From: CAWKEY01 sp963848675
GTDB taxonomy: Bacteria; Pseudomonadota; Gammaproteobacteria; Methylococcales; Methylomonadaceae
Assembly (NCBI GenBank): GCA_963848675.1
Contig: CAWKEY010000015.1
Location: forward strand, 1-64,000
Length of the DNA stretch: 64,000 nucleotides
Direction of reading: 5' to 3'
Position numbers and translations under genes: made by a program. The notes beneath the pieces are model-generated. The model made no database searches. It was not told the DNA's origin and saw only the letters and a list, made by a program, of their open reading frames with translations. The first letter of the stretch is position 1; the number at the start of each line of letters is the position of its first letter. Shown here piece after piece: positions 1-8,563 of the stretch.

Positions 1-15
1 TACCTTCGCCAAAAA
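1..15 (+). repeat. left terminal inverted repeat of the IS4-family element
   Basis: taccttcgccaaaaa, exact inverted match of 1419-1433. It lies at the 3' side of the transposase gene and at the very edge of the window. Confidence 0.8.
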
Positions 16-1326
16 TCATGCTGCTTTCGCATGAATTCTACCGATTTCTGCGGCTTGGAAAATCCTATCATCAATATAAAACTCATCTGCATTTTTGCCG
101 AGCGAATTAATAATGCGCCGCGTGTATTTTCGCGCCCTGAAGATGGTTTTTAAGTCCAGCATGCTGCCCCTGTTTACGCCCTCGATTTTGACTGACAATA
201 GCTGCGAAAAGGTCACCATAAAGAGGGCAAAGTTAGCGGCATTGTTGACTTGCGTTTGCTTTGACATTCATAAAATCTTCCAGCCCCCAGTATTGTTTGG
301 CATCACGAAAGTTAAACTCGATTTGAAAACGCAAGGCGTAATAACCAATCAACGTTTCACTGGCCAAGGTTAGGTCATCACTAAACAACAACACCTTGGC
401 GGTTCGCCCAGTTTTCAGATTGGTTTTTACGATGATCACAACATTCAGCAATTCGGGAAAGTTTTTGTGCCAAACCTGCGCTTGGTAAACACGGGTGCGG
501 ATATTTTTTTCCACAGTTTCCATTTTTAGATGATCAGCCGTCAGCGTTTCCACGGTTAGTTTTTCGCCATACTTGCGGGGCTTGCCCTTGCCCGAATACG
601 CCCCGGCATAGGGGAAATACAGCTTTGAATCATGGCGCAGCTTAGAAATAAGATGCAGTCCTGCTTGTTTAACCGCTTGTAGACTGGCATTGTTGCCCAA
701 GGCACCATCGTACACGAAGTAGACGATGGCCAAGTCCAGGCCTATCAGGGTCAAGGCTGAACGGATGCAGCCTTGCAACTGCGTCTGAAAAGGCGACAGT
801 TCTACAGCCTTTCTGTTTTTGTTAAGACTGCCTTTGGGTCTGCCGACGGCTTGACCTTTCGCCTTGATGGCTTTGGGCGCGCTTTTTTGAACGTCCCTGC
901 GCACCAGCTGCTCGGTGATTAAAGGATAAGCAGCACGCGTTTCAACGTGTAGCAATGACAGGTTTAAAAAGCACAGGCCAGGGAGCGCTTTGTTGTAAAT
1001 GGATGAAAAAAAATTCCCAGCCCATGCGTTTGTTTGCCTGATTTGGTCACCATGACCTCGTCACCGATGAGCAACCATATGCCTTTAACGCCCGGTGTAT
1101 GCTGTTGTATCAGTTGCCAACGCAACAGTGACCACTCGATTTTTTCTTTAAAAAAACGTTGTACCGTCCGATAACTGCCGCCTTTTTCAGTCCAACGGGA
1201 TATGCCCAGCATGGTGACACGCCCCGTCATCGCCAACACGGCTTCAACGACCAGGGTTAGCTGCTTGAGCGTACGAGGCGCCAGCGTTGGGCTCAGGATA
1301 CCAAGTGTTGTTATGATTTCGTCCAT
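16..1326 (-). pseudogene. IS4-family DDE transposase broken by two frameshifts
   Basis: Three minus-strand frames join into one transposase of about 435 residues. 1326-964 carries the N-terminus with the first catalytic Asp (LLIGDEVMVTKSG). The next frame carries the second Asp (VYDGALGN) and the Y-R-E-K motif near 300 (Y-ALR-FQIE-FNFRDAK). 267-16 carries the C-terminus. The first shift falls in a run of eight T (plus-strand A8 at 1006-1013). Read in the middle frame, sequence above 955 still encodes transposase-like FFSSIYNKALPGLCFL. The second shift is near 262-268 (…FMNVK / KQTQVNN…). The shifts cancel, so the ends share a frame. Likely an inactive copy, although assembly errors could do the same. 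Confidence 0.8.
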
Positions 1327-1418
1327 GATCAGATTGGGCCAGTGGTGCTTGGTTTAAGAGTCCTGTATTCTACCTTTTTTGAGCATTTCTTGTCTCTTTG
1401 GCAAAGAATCAGTCTTGT

Positions 1419-1433
1419 TTTTTGGCGAAGGTA
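1419..1433 (-). repeat. right terminal inverted repeat of the IS4-family element
   Basis: tttttggcgaaggta, exact reverse complement of bases 1-15. It lies about 90 bases upstream of the transposase start at 1326. Confidence 0.85.
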
Positions 1434-1546
1434 TTGTTAGTAAAGACAGTGTTTCATTTACCATTGAAAAGCTGGCTCGTAATGTAAGACGGGTATTCGA
1501 CTACCTGCGTATGACAGATAATTCTAAAAAAAATGTATTGCGATAA
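1434..1546 (+). pseudogene. C-terminal remnant of a gene cut by the insertion sequence
   Basis: Directly beyond the IS end the plus strand stays open for about 36 codons to TAA at 1544-1546, with a coding-like end (FTIEKLARNVRRVFDYLRM). The frame runs back into the IS without a plausible start. I read it as the tail of a gene whose 5' part lies left of the window, beyond the element. The family is not recognised. It converges with moeA. Confidence 0.45.
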
Positions 1547-1642
1547 CAAAGTCAAGAAGTTTAGAACAGTTTCGCCGTGAACAGGCGGCATTGATGCCTG
1601 GTCTTGCCAATGCGATAGCGCAGTGCCGCGCTATTAGCCCAT

Positions 1643-2887
1643 TTAGATAAACAGGCTGAACGGTTCGACCGTGACGGTTTCTCCGGCTTGTATGCCGGCA
1701 CAGGCGGCCGCCAACACTATGTAGCAATTGGCCTGGTTGATCGAACTGAGAATGTGCGAGTCTTGTTTGCCAGACGAAGACACCAGAAACTCGCCGTTGT
1801 CACCTTGTGTGAGTATGCCGCGCTGAAATTCCTGTCGCCCCGGGGCTTTTTTTAGCGTGGAGGTACAGATTGCACGTAATCTTAACGGTTTGGTGGCGGG
1901 TGCCCCGGCCAGTTTTTGAAGTGCTGGGGCGACAATTTGCTGAAAAGTGGCAATCACGGAAACCGGATTGCCAGGCAGGCCGAAAAAACAACTTTGGCCA
2001 ATGTTGCCGAATGCCAAGGGTTTTCCCGGTTTCATGGCAATTTTCCAGAACTTGACCTGCCCGCAGCGGCTCAGTATCTCATGAACAAAATCGGCCTCGC
2101 CGACTGAAGCGCCGCCCGTTGTGATGATGACATCGTAGTTTTCAGCGGCCTGAATAAAGCTGTCGTGCAGTTTCTGCCTGTTATCAGGGATTACGCCCAG
2201 GTCGGCGATGCGGTAGCAGGCATCCGCTAATAAGCCGTTTATGATATAGCGGTTGCTGTCGTAGATCTGCCCCGGTTTGAGGGCGTGGCCGATGGCGGTC
2301 AGTTCATCCCCGGTGGAAAAAAAGGCGATCCTGACAGACCGTTTAACGGTAAGGTCATAAATGCCGGCCGATGCCAGCAGACCCAGGTCGATGGCGGTCA
2401 ATTTTTTAGGGGACAACAATAAACAGTCGCCTTGGCCTATGTCTTCCCCGATGGCTCTGACATATTGATGGGCTTGCGTGTTGGCGGGAAAATGGATGAT
2501 TGGGCCATCGCTTTGGACCTGTTCCTGCATCACTACCGAATCAGCCTGATCGGGTAATACGGCGCCGGTAAATATTCTCACGCATTGCCCCGGCAGCATG
2601 GGCTCTTGAAAAGGTTGGCCCGCCCAGGATGTACCGGCTAAATGTAAAGTAAACGCCTGTGATTTTATGTCGTGACTGGATAAGGCATAGCCGTCCATGG
2701 CGGCATTTCGATCAAGTGGGATATTAATCCCTGAGCGGACGGCTTCTGCCGTTACCCGGCCCAGTGCTTTTTTTAACACCACTTTTTCTGTGCCCATTAC
2801 AGGCTCTATGGCAGCATTGATTTTTTCCAGGGCTTCTTCAATAGAAATCAGAGGCTTTGGTTCCTGGCTGCATGCGTCAATCATCAT
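1643..2887 (-). CDS. moeA: molybdopterin molybdenumtransferase MoeA
   Basis: MoeA inserts molybdate into adenylylated molybdopterin, the last step to active molybdenum cofactor, in the cytoplasm. The 414 residues match the family length (E. coli 411). Visible motifs: PLDRNAAMDGYAL (59-69) with the conserved Asp, FFSTGDEL, TTGGASVGEADFV, MKPGKPLAFG and FGLPGNPVSV, in the expected order. The ATG at 2887 lies in an ATGATGA junction and overlaps the mobB stop by 4 bases, so the two genes are co-translated cofactor-synthesis partners. The 3' end faces the remnant next to the IS. No missing key residue was seen. Confidence 0.93.
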   Translation of the reverse strand: MMIDACSQEPKPLISIEEALEKINAAIEPVMGTEKVVLKKALGRVTAEAVRSGINIPLDRNAAMDGYALSSHDIKSQAFTLHLAGTSWAGQPFQEPMLPGQCVRIFTGAVLPDQADSVVMQEQVQSDGPIIHFPANTQAHQYVRAIGEDIGQGDCLLLSPKKLTAIDLGLLASAGIYDLTVKRSVRIAFFSTGDELTAIGHALKPGQIYDSNRYIINGLLADACYRIADLGVIPDNRQKLHDSFIQAAENYDVIITTGGASVGEADFVHEILSRCGQVKFWKIAMKPGKPLAFGNIGQSCFFGLPGNPVSVIATFQQIVAPALQKLAGAPATKPLRLRAICTSTLKKAPGRQEFQRGILTQGDNGEFLVSSSGKQDSHILSSINQANCYIVLAAACAGIQAGETVTVEPFSLFI

Positions 2888-3405
2888 TTCTCCATGAAAT
2901 CGTTTAAAATAAAGGCGGCAATCTGTTCAGGCTGGTTAATGTCGAGTTGGGGCAGGTAGTCGGGCGTGATCAGCGGGCAGTCCGAAGCAATCGCAATGAT
3001 GTGCGGGTCCTCCTTATACAGCAAGGGTTTGCCCAGAGATGGTCTATGCAGTTCGATTTTTGGGAATTGCTCGGCTTTAAAGCCTTCAACCAGAATCAGA
3101 TCCAGCCCAGACTGATCAAATAACTCGAGCTGATCATCCAGCCGGGGTTCCTGTGGCTGCGCGATTTCGGTAATGATAGCGCGCCGATGAGTTGATACCA
3201 GCATAACCGGAGTTGCGCCAGCGGCGCGCAAACGGAAGCTGTCTTTTCCTGGCTGGTCTATTTGAAAATTGTGATGACTATGTTTGATTAAACCAATGCT
3301 TAGGCCATGGTGTTTTAAAATGGGAATCAATTGAGTCAATAAAGTGGTTTTGCCGGTGCCACTGAAGGCGGCAAAACCTATGATGGGAATTTGTGCATTT
3401 TGCAT
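2884..3405 (-). CDS. mobB: molybdopterin-guanine dinucleotide biosynthesis adaptor MobB
   Basis: A 173-residue GTP-binding protein that assists MobA in attaching GMP to molybdopterin. A Walker A loop lies at residues 10-21 (GFAAFSGTGKTT), followed by the family's IKHSHHNF segment and RAAGATPVML, then LILVEGFK. ATG at 3405 opens the gene, and it overlaps moeA by 4 bases. No mobA was seen nearby. Together with moeA it implies molybdoenzymes in the host, for example a formate dehydrogenase or nitrate reductase, though none is encoded in this window. Confidence 0.92.
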   Translation of the reverse strand: MQNAQIPIIGFAAFSGTGKTTLLTQLIPILKHHGLSIGLIKHSHHNFQIDQPGKDSFRLRAAGATPVMLVSTHRRAIITEIAQPQEPRLDDQLELFDQSGLDLILVEGFKAEQFPKIELHRPSLGKPLLYKEDPHIIAIASDCPLITPDYLPQLDINQPEQIAAFILNDFMEK

Positions 3406-3506
3406 GGCTAAAGATTCAGGGTTATCGGTAGATAGCCTATTCTAAGGTATTATTAAACCAGCCGCTAAACGAGCGCAAGTCTGCGAATCATTCCACGGAG
3501 AAAACA

Positions 3507-4001
3507 TTGATTCGAATTTATCTGCTTTTATTGATGATTATTATGCTGGTTTTGGCATTAAGGCCATTGCTGAAGAAGCCGCCCGCTACCTTGATGCGCT
3601 GGCTTCGTTTAATGGGCTTGGTAGTTGCCGGCCTGTTGTTAATCTATTTGGCGGCAACCGGGCGTTTGAGCTGGCTGTTTGCATTGCTGGGTATTGCTAT
3701 GGCTTACTTGTTCAGAGTGATGCCGGCATTGCTGCATTATGCGCCTCAGTTGCAGCGCTTATGGGCACAATTTAATGCTGCAAAACAGAACACATCACAA
3801 CAGCACAGTCATAAAAATGCCAGGGGTAAAATGTCGGTAGAAGAAGCCTACGAAGTACTGGGGTTGCAGGCCGGGGCTTCGGAGCAGGAGATCATTGCCG
3901 CTCACCGCAGATTGATGCAAAAAATACATCCAGACCGTGGCGGCTCGGATTATTTAGCTGCGCAAATCAACTTGGCTAAACAGATTTTGTTAAAAAACTA
4001 A
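3507..4001 (+). CDS. membrane-anchored J-domain protein
   Basis: 164 residues. Hydrophobic helices at about 3-20 and 36-70 form a membrane anchor. A short linker follows, then a C-terminal J domain (about 110-164) with the HPD tripeptide at 141-143 (KIHPDRGGSDY). The HPD loop stimulates the ATPase of DnaK-type Hsp70 chaperones. The J domain sits at the C-terminus, as in TIM14/Pam18-like proteins. Start is TTG at 3507, preceded by GGAG at 3497-3500 with good spacing. The gene ends 8 bases before nlpD, so it may be co-transcribed with it. Client and partner are unknown. Confidence 0.8.
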   Translation: MIRIYLLLLMIIMLVLALRPLLKKPPATLMRWLRLMGLVVAGLLLIYLAATGRLSWLFALLGIAMAYLFRVMPALLHYAPQLQRLWAQFNAAKQNTSQQHSHKNARGKMSVEEAYEVLGLQAGASEQEIIAAHRRLMQKIHPDRGGSDYLAAQINLAKQILLKN

Positions 4002-4009
4002 GTCCTTCT

Positions 4010-4867
4010 ATGTCTATCTATAAAGCGAGGCCGATTTTAATATTGCTGATATCTTTGGCTTTATTGAATTCCTGTTCGCACTATACCGAATATGCGCCGT
4101 TAATGCCGGGTAATCAGAGTGATGTTAATCCGCCAGAGCCTGTGCCGCCTGAAAAATCCATTTCCGCACAAAAACCAACACAAGCGCCAAAAGCCGCTTC
4201 TCCGCCAAAGCCGCTGCGTCCCATCACGCCTGATAAGCGGCAAGCTATTGAGGCTGGAACAAAATATTATGTAGTACAACCAAACGATACCCTGTACTCA
4301 ATTGGCGTACGTTCCGGACATGGCTATGAAAGCCTTGCGCGCTGGAATGATCTGCTGCCTTCCTATCATGTCCAGGCAGGACAAAAACTAAAATTATTTA
4401 ATTCCCTCCCGAATAAACAGAAAGACGAAATTAATATTGCAAAAGTTGGAAGTAGTTCACAAAAAAAGCCAATCATTTCAATTGCTAACGACAAGTCATT
4501 AAAGTTAAACTGGCACTGGCCGATAAGAGGGGTGATAGTAAAAAAATTTTCCCAATCGGGCAACAAAGGCATAGATATTCAAGGAAAGATTGGGCAAGCA
4601 GTCCAGGCGGCCGAGGCGGGTAAAGTGGTGTATAGCGGAAAAGGACTGCTGGGCTACGGTAGTTTACTTATCATCAAGCATAACGAGTTGTATTTGAGTG
4701 CTTATGCCAATAATAGCCAATTGCGTGTTACTGAGGGACAAAAGGTAGAAAGAGGACAAGTTGTTGCAGAAGTGGGCACTGCGGGAGCCAAGCACTCTGC
4801 GCTGCATTTTGAAATTAGAAAAAATGGCAAATCGGTCAACCCATTGAATTATTTGCCGGAAAAATAA
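4010..4867 (+). CDS. nlpD: NlpD-like lipoprotein, LysM plus degenerate LytM domain
   Basis: 285 residues. A signal peptide ends in a lipobox with Cys22 (ALLNSC), followed by a Pro/Lys-rich linker, a LysM domain (about 85-130, YYVVQPNDTLYSIG) and a C-terminal LytM/M23 domain (165-285). The usual first zinc ligand position reads NKGIDI instead of HxGIDI, so the domain is probably not a working peptidase. That fits NlpD, an outer-membrane lipoprotein that activates a septal amidase (AmiC) during daughter-cell separation. It stands immediately upstream of rpoS, the classic nlpD-rpoS order; in relatives the main rpoS promoter lies inside nlpD. Confidence 0.9.
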   Translation: MSIYKARPILILLISLALLNSCSHYTEYAPLMPGNQSDVNPPEPVPPEKSISAQKPTQAPKAASPPKPLRPITPDKRQAIEAGTKYYVVQPNDTLYSIGVRSGHGYESLARWNDLLPSYHVQAGQKLKLFNSLPNKQKDEINIAKVGSSSQKKPIISIANDKSLKLNWHWPIRGVIVKKFSQSGNKGIDIQGKIGQAVQAAEAGKVVYSGKGLLGYGSLLIIKHNELYLSAYANNSQLRVTEGQKVERGQVVAEVGTAGAKHSALHFEIRKNGKSVNPLNYLPEK

Positions 4868-4910
4868 ACTAGACTTGTTCGGCTATAGGTCGATGAACCT
4901 GGGGGTTAAT

Positions 4911-6023
4911 ATGAAGGAAGAACTAATGGAAGCGTTGGACGAAGATATTTGCGTATCATTTGATGATAATTTATCTTTTGATGAAGAGCTTGAAATAAAT
5001 TCCAGCGTAATAGAGATATTGGAAGTCGATGATGTGGTGTCCACAGAGGCGCACAATGACAATAATTTTGATGCGACACGGAGCTATTTGAATGAGCTTG
5101 GCCGTTCGCAATTATTGACTGCAGAACAGGAAAAAATCTACGGTAAAAGAGTTTTACGCGGCGATGCAGAAGCCCGCAATATCATGATCGAAAGCAATTT
5201 ACGTCTGGTGGTAAAAATCTCCCGGCGCTATTTGAACAGAGGGTTGCCGTTGCTGGATTTGATCGAGGAAGGTAATCTAGGCTTGATTCGCGCAGTTGAA
5301 AAATTTGATCCAGAAAGAGGCTTCCGGTTTTCAACCTACGCTACCTGGTGGATCAGACAAACGATTGAGCGGGCAATCATGAATCAGACCCGAACCATTC
5401 GTCTGCCGATTCATATTGTTAAAGAAATGAACACTTACCTCAAGGCGCAGCGGCATTTAACCCAGTTGTTGGATCATGAGCCGAGCGCCGAAGATATAGC
5501 CGAACACCTTGACAGACCTGTCAGCAAAGTCGAAAAAATGCTTAAACTCAATGAGCGGGTCTCATCCGTTGATGTGCCGGGCGGAAAAGACTTTGAGAAA
5601 CCCCTGCTCGAATCTATTTCAGATTCGGAGAGCTTCTCGCCTACCGAGAAACTCCAGGAAGATGGCATTAGAGCCAACATTGCCAATTGGGTGTTTCAAT
5701 TGTCTGAAAAGCAGCGTGAGGTCATTTGCCGTCGCTATGGTTTGTGTGGTTATGAAAACGCAACGCTTGAGCAGGTCGCTCAGGAGTTGGGTGTAACCAG
5801 GGAGCGCGTTAGACAAATTCAAATGGATGGACTGAAAAGGTTGAAAGAAATTCTCGATGCCAATGGTTATTCATTTGAATCAATTTTTAATTACAGTGTA
5901 GCGGTTTTGCAAGGGCCAGTCCCGGTAGTTAAAGACTTGCCCTTGTGCACGTACGGTTGCAATTTCGTCGAGAGAGATTTCTGCTATCACCCATTGGCTG
6001 GCATTGAGTTCGCCCATGGCTAA
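4911..6023 (+). CDS. rpoS: RNA polymerase sigma factor RpoS, with unusual C-terminal tail
   Basis: Sigma-70 family member of the RpoS type, the general-stress and stationary-phase sigma factor. Region 1.2 (ARSYLNELGR-like), region 2 (SNLRLVVKISRRYLNRGLPL, FSTYATWWIRQTIERA), region 3 and region 4 (LEQVAQELGVTRERVRQIQ) are intact. I chose ATG 4911 because GGGGG lies 5-9 bases upstream; in-frame TTG 4875 and ATG 4893 are less likely. The family normally ends near GYSFESIFN, which is residue 327 here. The frame continues 43 more residues to 6021-6023, and this tail is antisense to the end of the convergent nitrilase gene, codon opposite codon. It may be a genuine readthrough tail or a lost stop. 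Confidence 0.9.
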   Translation: MKEELMEALDEDICVSFDDNLSFDEELEINSSVIEILEVDDVVSTEAHNDNNFDATRSYLNELGRSQLLTAEQEKIYGKRVLRGDAEARNIMIESNLRLVVKISRRYLNRGLPLLDLIEEGNLGLIRAVEKFDPERGFRFSTYATWWIRQTIERAIMNQTRTIRLPIHIVKEMNTYLKAQRHLTQLLDHEPSAEDIAEHLDRPVSKVEKMLKLNERVSSVDVPGGKDFEKPLLESISDSESFSPTEKLQEDGIRANIANWVFQLSEKQREVICRRYGLCGYENATLEQVAQELGVTRERVRQIQMDGLKRLKEILDANGYSFESIFNYSVAVLQGPVPVVKDLPLCTYGCNFVERDFCYHPLAGIEFAHG

Positions 6024-6755
6024 AATGCCGTTGTCAGGAAAGCCTCGATCTACCGGGGTGTAAATAGCCGCTGCGCCGATATTAACATCGACTGCTTCCG
6101 ACCACGGCGCATTGCCGACGGTGGGTGATTGCACGACAAAGCACTGGTTTTCGAGAGCCCTGGCCTGACAGCCTATTTTTACACGATTAAAACCGGCTAG
6201 CGTGTCGGTGCAGCTGGGCACTAAAATCAGGTTGGCGCCGGCTTCAACCTGTTTTCTGGCCAGCATCGGAAATTCGCTGTCATAGCAGACATTTATTGCG
6301 ATTCGGCCGTATTCGGTATCAAAACACTTTAATTCTTCGCCACTGTGAATCAGCCATTGCTCGTTTTCAAAACGAGTCATCATCAGTTTGTCCTGATATT
6401 CGACGCGTCCATCCGGCATAAACACATAAGCCCGATTGCGGTATTGTCCTGATTCCATTCTGACCGGGAAGGTACCTGACTGAATAGTGCAGCCGGTTTT
6501 CTGAGACAGGGTTTGATACAGGTCGATATAATCATCCAGCAGTGCCTGCATGGATTCGAGCTGCTTGCTTAAGCATGAATAAATGTCCTTGCTAAACAGC
6601 GATGCCAATTCCATGCTGCCATACTCGGGGAACAGCAGAATTTTGGCGTCTTTGGTGGCCGCTTCAAGTACCCAGCGCTCAATTTTGTGCTGATAATCCC
6701 GCCAGTTTTGCAAAAAACTGATGTCGTATTGAGCCGTAGCGATTTTAACTTTCAT
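5880..6755 (-). CDS. carbon-nitrogen hydrolase (nitrilase superfamily)
   Basis: 291 residues with the superfamily triad Glu44 (LLFPEYGS), Lys123 (YQDKLMMTR) and Cys157 (INVCYDSEF). These enzymes hydrolyse amide or nitrile C-N bonds through a Cys thioester; the substrate here is unknown. The gene overlaps the upstream GNAT gene by 11 bases. In Bacillus (YhcX type) the same two domains are fused in one protein, so acetyltransferase and amidase probably act in one pathway. Its last 144 bases overlap the end of rpoS on the other strand. Confidence 0.88.
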   Translation of the reverse strand: MKVKIATAQYDISFLQNWRDYQHKIERWVLEAATKDAKILLFPEYGSMELASLFSKDIYSCLSKQLESMQALLDDYIDLYQTLSQKTGCTIQSGTFPVRMESGQYRNRAYVFMPDGRVEYQDKLMMTRFENEQWLIHSGEELKCFDTEYGRIAINVCYDSEFPMLARKQVEAGANLILVPSCTDTLAGFNRVKIGCQARALENQCFVVQSPTVGNAPWSEAVDVNIGAAAIYTPVDRGFPDNGILAMGELNASQWVIAEISLDEIATVRAQGQVFNYRDWPLQNRYTVIKN

Positions 6756-7344
6756 GCTTCAGCCAGAAGGTCATGGGTTTGGCGGTTTCTTCGTTATCAT
6801 CCAGATCTTTCCAGGTGTACGTTGTTTTCAGTTCCGGATGTTTGAAATAGCCGCGTTTGTTCCAGAATTTATCCAGCGGAACATGGTCTGCCGGGCGGCG
6901 CGGGTGATCGGCAGGTCGCTCTACACAGCAGAAACAGATATATTTAAAGCGGCCCAGCTCGGCCGCGTGGGCTTCCCTTTCTTCAAAAAAACGAACACCA
7001 ATGCCCAGACCCCGATAATGCTTGTCCAATACGGATTCGCTGCAATAGAAAACCTCATCCAGATTGTAGTCCTGTTCAATGAAAGGCTTTTTCAGCTCAT
7101 CGGTTTCGTACTTCATAGGGATGGCGGTGGAGGCGCCGATGACCTTATCGCCATCAAACGCGATGACAATGACACTTTCAGGGCAGTTGATGTAAGTTTG
7201 CAAGTATTTCTCTTCATATTCATAAGTGCCATCATACAAATAAGGGAACTCACGAAACACTTCAATTCTCAGGCGGGCAAGTTCCGGAATATAGCGTTCC
7301 AGCGCTTTTCCGCTCCATCGTTCAATGCGAATATCTTTGGACAT
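6745..7344 (-). CDS. GNAT-family N-acetyltransferase, partner of the nitrilase
   Basis: 199 residues. The fold is that of acetyl-CoA dependent N-acetyltransferases, with YRGLGIGVRFFEEREAHA matching the acetyl-CoA binding V/I-x-x-x-x-R/Q-G-x-G/A motif. The C-terminal half contains an FWNKRGYFK segment typical of the GNAT end. It opens with ATG 7344 and overlaps the nitrilase by 11 bases. As a split version of the YhcX-type GNAT-nitrilase fusion, it may acetylate an amine that the nitrilase later processes. The substrate is unknown. Confidence 0.85.
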   Translation of the reverse strand: MSKDIRIERWSGKALERYIPELARLRIEVFREFPYLYDGTYEYEEKYLQTYINCPESVIVIAFDGDKVIGASTAIPMKYETDELKKPFIEQDYNLDEVFYCSESVLDKHYRGLGIGVRFFEEREAHAAELGRFKYICFCCVERPADHPRRPADHVPLDKFWNKRGYFKHPELKTTYTWKDLDDNEETAKPMTFWLKHES

Positions 7345-7374
7345 GATGTTTATCGGGGGTATGGAAAAAAGCAG

Positions 7375-7746
7375 CTATTTTAGCCGAACTAGGACTTGCT
7401 TGCGTAATTTATAGAGCAAAGCCACAGCCAGGCTGGCGCCGACGGTATCGGCTGTCCAGTCGGCAATATCCGATACTCTTCCGGCAACAAGAGACTGATG
7501 CCATTCATCGGACACGCCATATAAACTGCAAAATATCAGGCTCGATAATGCCAGTATAATGGGCGATGAGAACAGGTGTCTGAAGCAGCGCCATGCCAGC
7601 AGCGCCATTATAAAATAGGCGCCGGCATGATGCAGTTTGTCCTGATGTGCAAACCATTCCGGAGTGGGCAGTGATGACTTGCTGGAAAGCCAGTAAATAA
7701 ATAGGCAGTACAATAGCAAAATAATAAAATCTAGCAGTTTAATCAT
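7375..7746 (-). CDS. VanZ-like small membrane protein
   Basis: About 123 residues from ATG 7746, with four predicted membrane helices (LLDFIILLLYCLFIYWLS, AYFIMALLAW, IILALSSLIFCSLYGVS, VGASLAVALLYKL) and the VanZ-family segments HQDKLHHAGAYF and SDEWHQ. A 5' extension of this frame to 7908 would overlap the divergent gene and lacks hydrophobic or conserved sequence, so I chose the inner ATG. Function in this family is poorly defined; VanZ itself confers slight teicoplanin resistance. Only 17 bases separate it from the divergent start at 7764. Confidence 0.75.
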   Translation of the reverse strand: MIKLLDFIILLLYCLFIYWLSSKSSLPTPEWFAHQDKLHHAGAYFIMALLAWRCFRHLFSSPIILALSSLIFCSLYGVSDEWHQSLVAGRVSDIADWTADTVGASLAVALLYKLRKQVLVRLK

Positions 7747-7763
7747 TCGTTCGTTGACACTAA

Positions 7764-8558
7764 ATGAAGAATATATTCGAGTTTGCCGAAATGTGTCTGC
7801 ATCATGCAGATATTGAAGACACATTGGCATTGACCCATCAGGCCCGGCATCTATCGGATCAGGGCTTGTTAAGCTTTGTACCGGATCGGCCGGTATTGCC
7901 GATTTCAAGGGTTAGCTTTCCCGATCGTCCGGTATTGTTGTCGCCCAGAGAGATGCCCAAACGAAAACTGACGACGAGGCAAGGCGTTGCGGCTTTTTTT
8001 CATGCCATTGCCCATGTCGAGTTTGTCGCCATCTATCTGGCTTGGGACATGCTTTACCGGTTCCGGGGTTTTCCTCAGTCATTTTATCAGGATTGGTTGC
8101 GTGTGGCTGATGAAGAAGCGCAGCATTTTGCCATGATTCGAGAGCATTTGCGCAGCATGCAGTTCGATTACGGTGATTTACCCGCTCACGCCGGCCTATG
8201 GGAGCATGCCACTGATACCGCAGCAGATGTGCTGGCCAGGCTGGCCCTGGTTCCACGTTGCATGGAAGCGCACGGACTGGACGTCACGCCGGTTATTATT
8301 GATAAGTTCAAAGCGCAGGAAGATGCACAAAGCGCCGCCATTTTAGGCCGGATTTTGCATGATGAAGTCGGGCATGTGAAACTGGGTTCCTACTGGTTTA
8401 AGTTCGCCTGTAACCAGCAAGGCCTGGAGCCGGAAGGCCAATACCGAAAGCTCATCGGACACTATTATAAAGGCGGCAAACCAAAAGGCCCATTTAACAG
8501 AGAAATGCGTATAATTGCTGGTTTTTCGAATGCTGAACTGGACTGGCTGGAAACCTGA
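7764..8558 (+). CDS. DUF455-family ferritin-like protein
   Basis: 264 residues of the DUF455 ferritin-like group. Helices carry the expected metal-ligand spacing: HVEFVAIYLAWD, DEEAQHFAMI (ExxH), and LHDEVGHVKLG (ExxH), which suggests a diiron centre in a four-helix bundle. The enzymatic role of the family is not settled. ATG 7764 gives a full N-terminus. The stop is only 5 bases before the NnrS gene, which suggests co-transcription. Divergent from the VanZ-like gene. Confidence 0.8.
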   Translation: MKNIFEFAEMCLHHADIEDTLALTHQARHLSDQGLLSFVPDRPVLPISRVSFPDRPVLLSPREMPKRKLTTRQGVAAFFHAIAHVEFVAIYLAWDMLYRFRGFPQSFYQDWLRVADEEAQHFAMIREHLRSMQFDYGDLPAHAGLWEHATDTAADVLARLALVPRCMEAHGLDVTPVIIDKFKAQEDAQSAAILGRILHDEVGHVKLGSYWFKFACNQQGLEPEGQYRKLIGHYYKGGKPKGPFNREMRIIAGFSNAELDWLET

Positions 8559-8563
8559 TCAAC

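Larger units (their letters stand above)
1..1433 (-). mobile_element. IS4-family insertion sequence, nearly complete, decayed transposase
   Basis: The first 15 bases (taccttcgccaaaaa) return as an exact inverted copy at 1419-1433, which defines terminal inverted repeats of an element of about 1.43 kb. One transposase gene on the minus strand fills it and carries the Y-x2-R-x3-E-x6-K signature of IS4-family enzymes. The left end sits on the first base of the window, so a target duplication cannot be checked and the repeat could extend further out. To its right lies the tail of an interrupted reading frame (1434-1546), so the element seems to have landed in a gene. Confidence 0.85.

Noticed and set aside
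6754..7383. 209-codon plus-strand frame across the GNAT gene
   Set aside because: Antisense to the acetyltransferase, no domain, no ribosome-binding site.
7747..7908. Longer VanZ-like protein starting at 7908
   Set aside because: The extra 54 residues overlap the divergent ferritin-like gene and have no membrane or family features.
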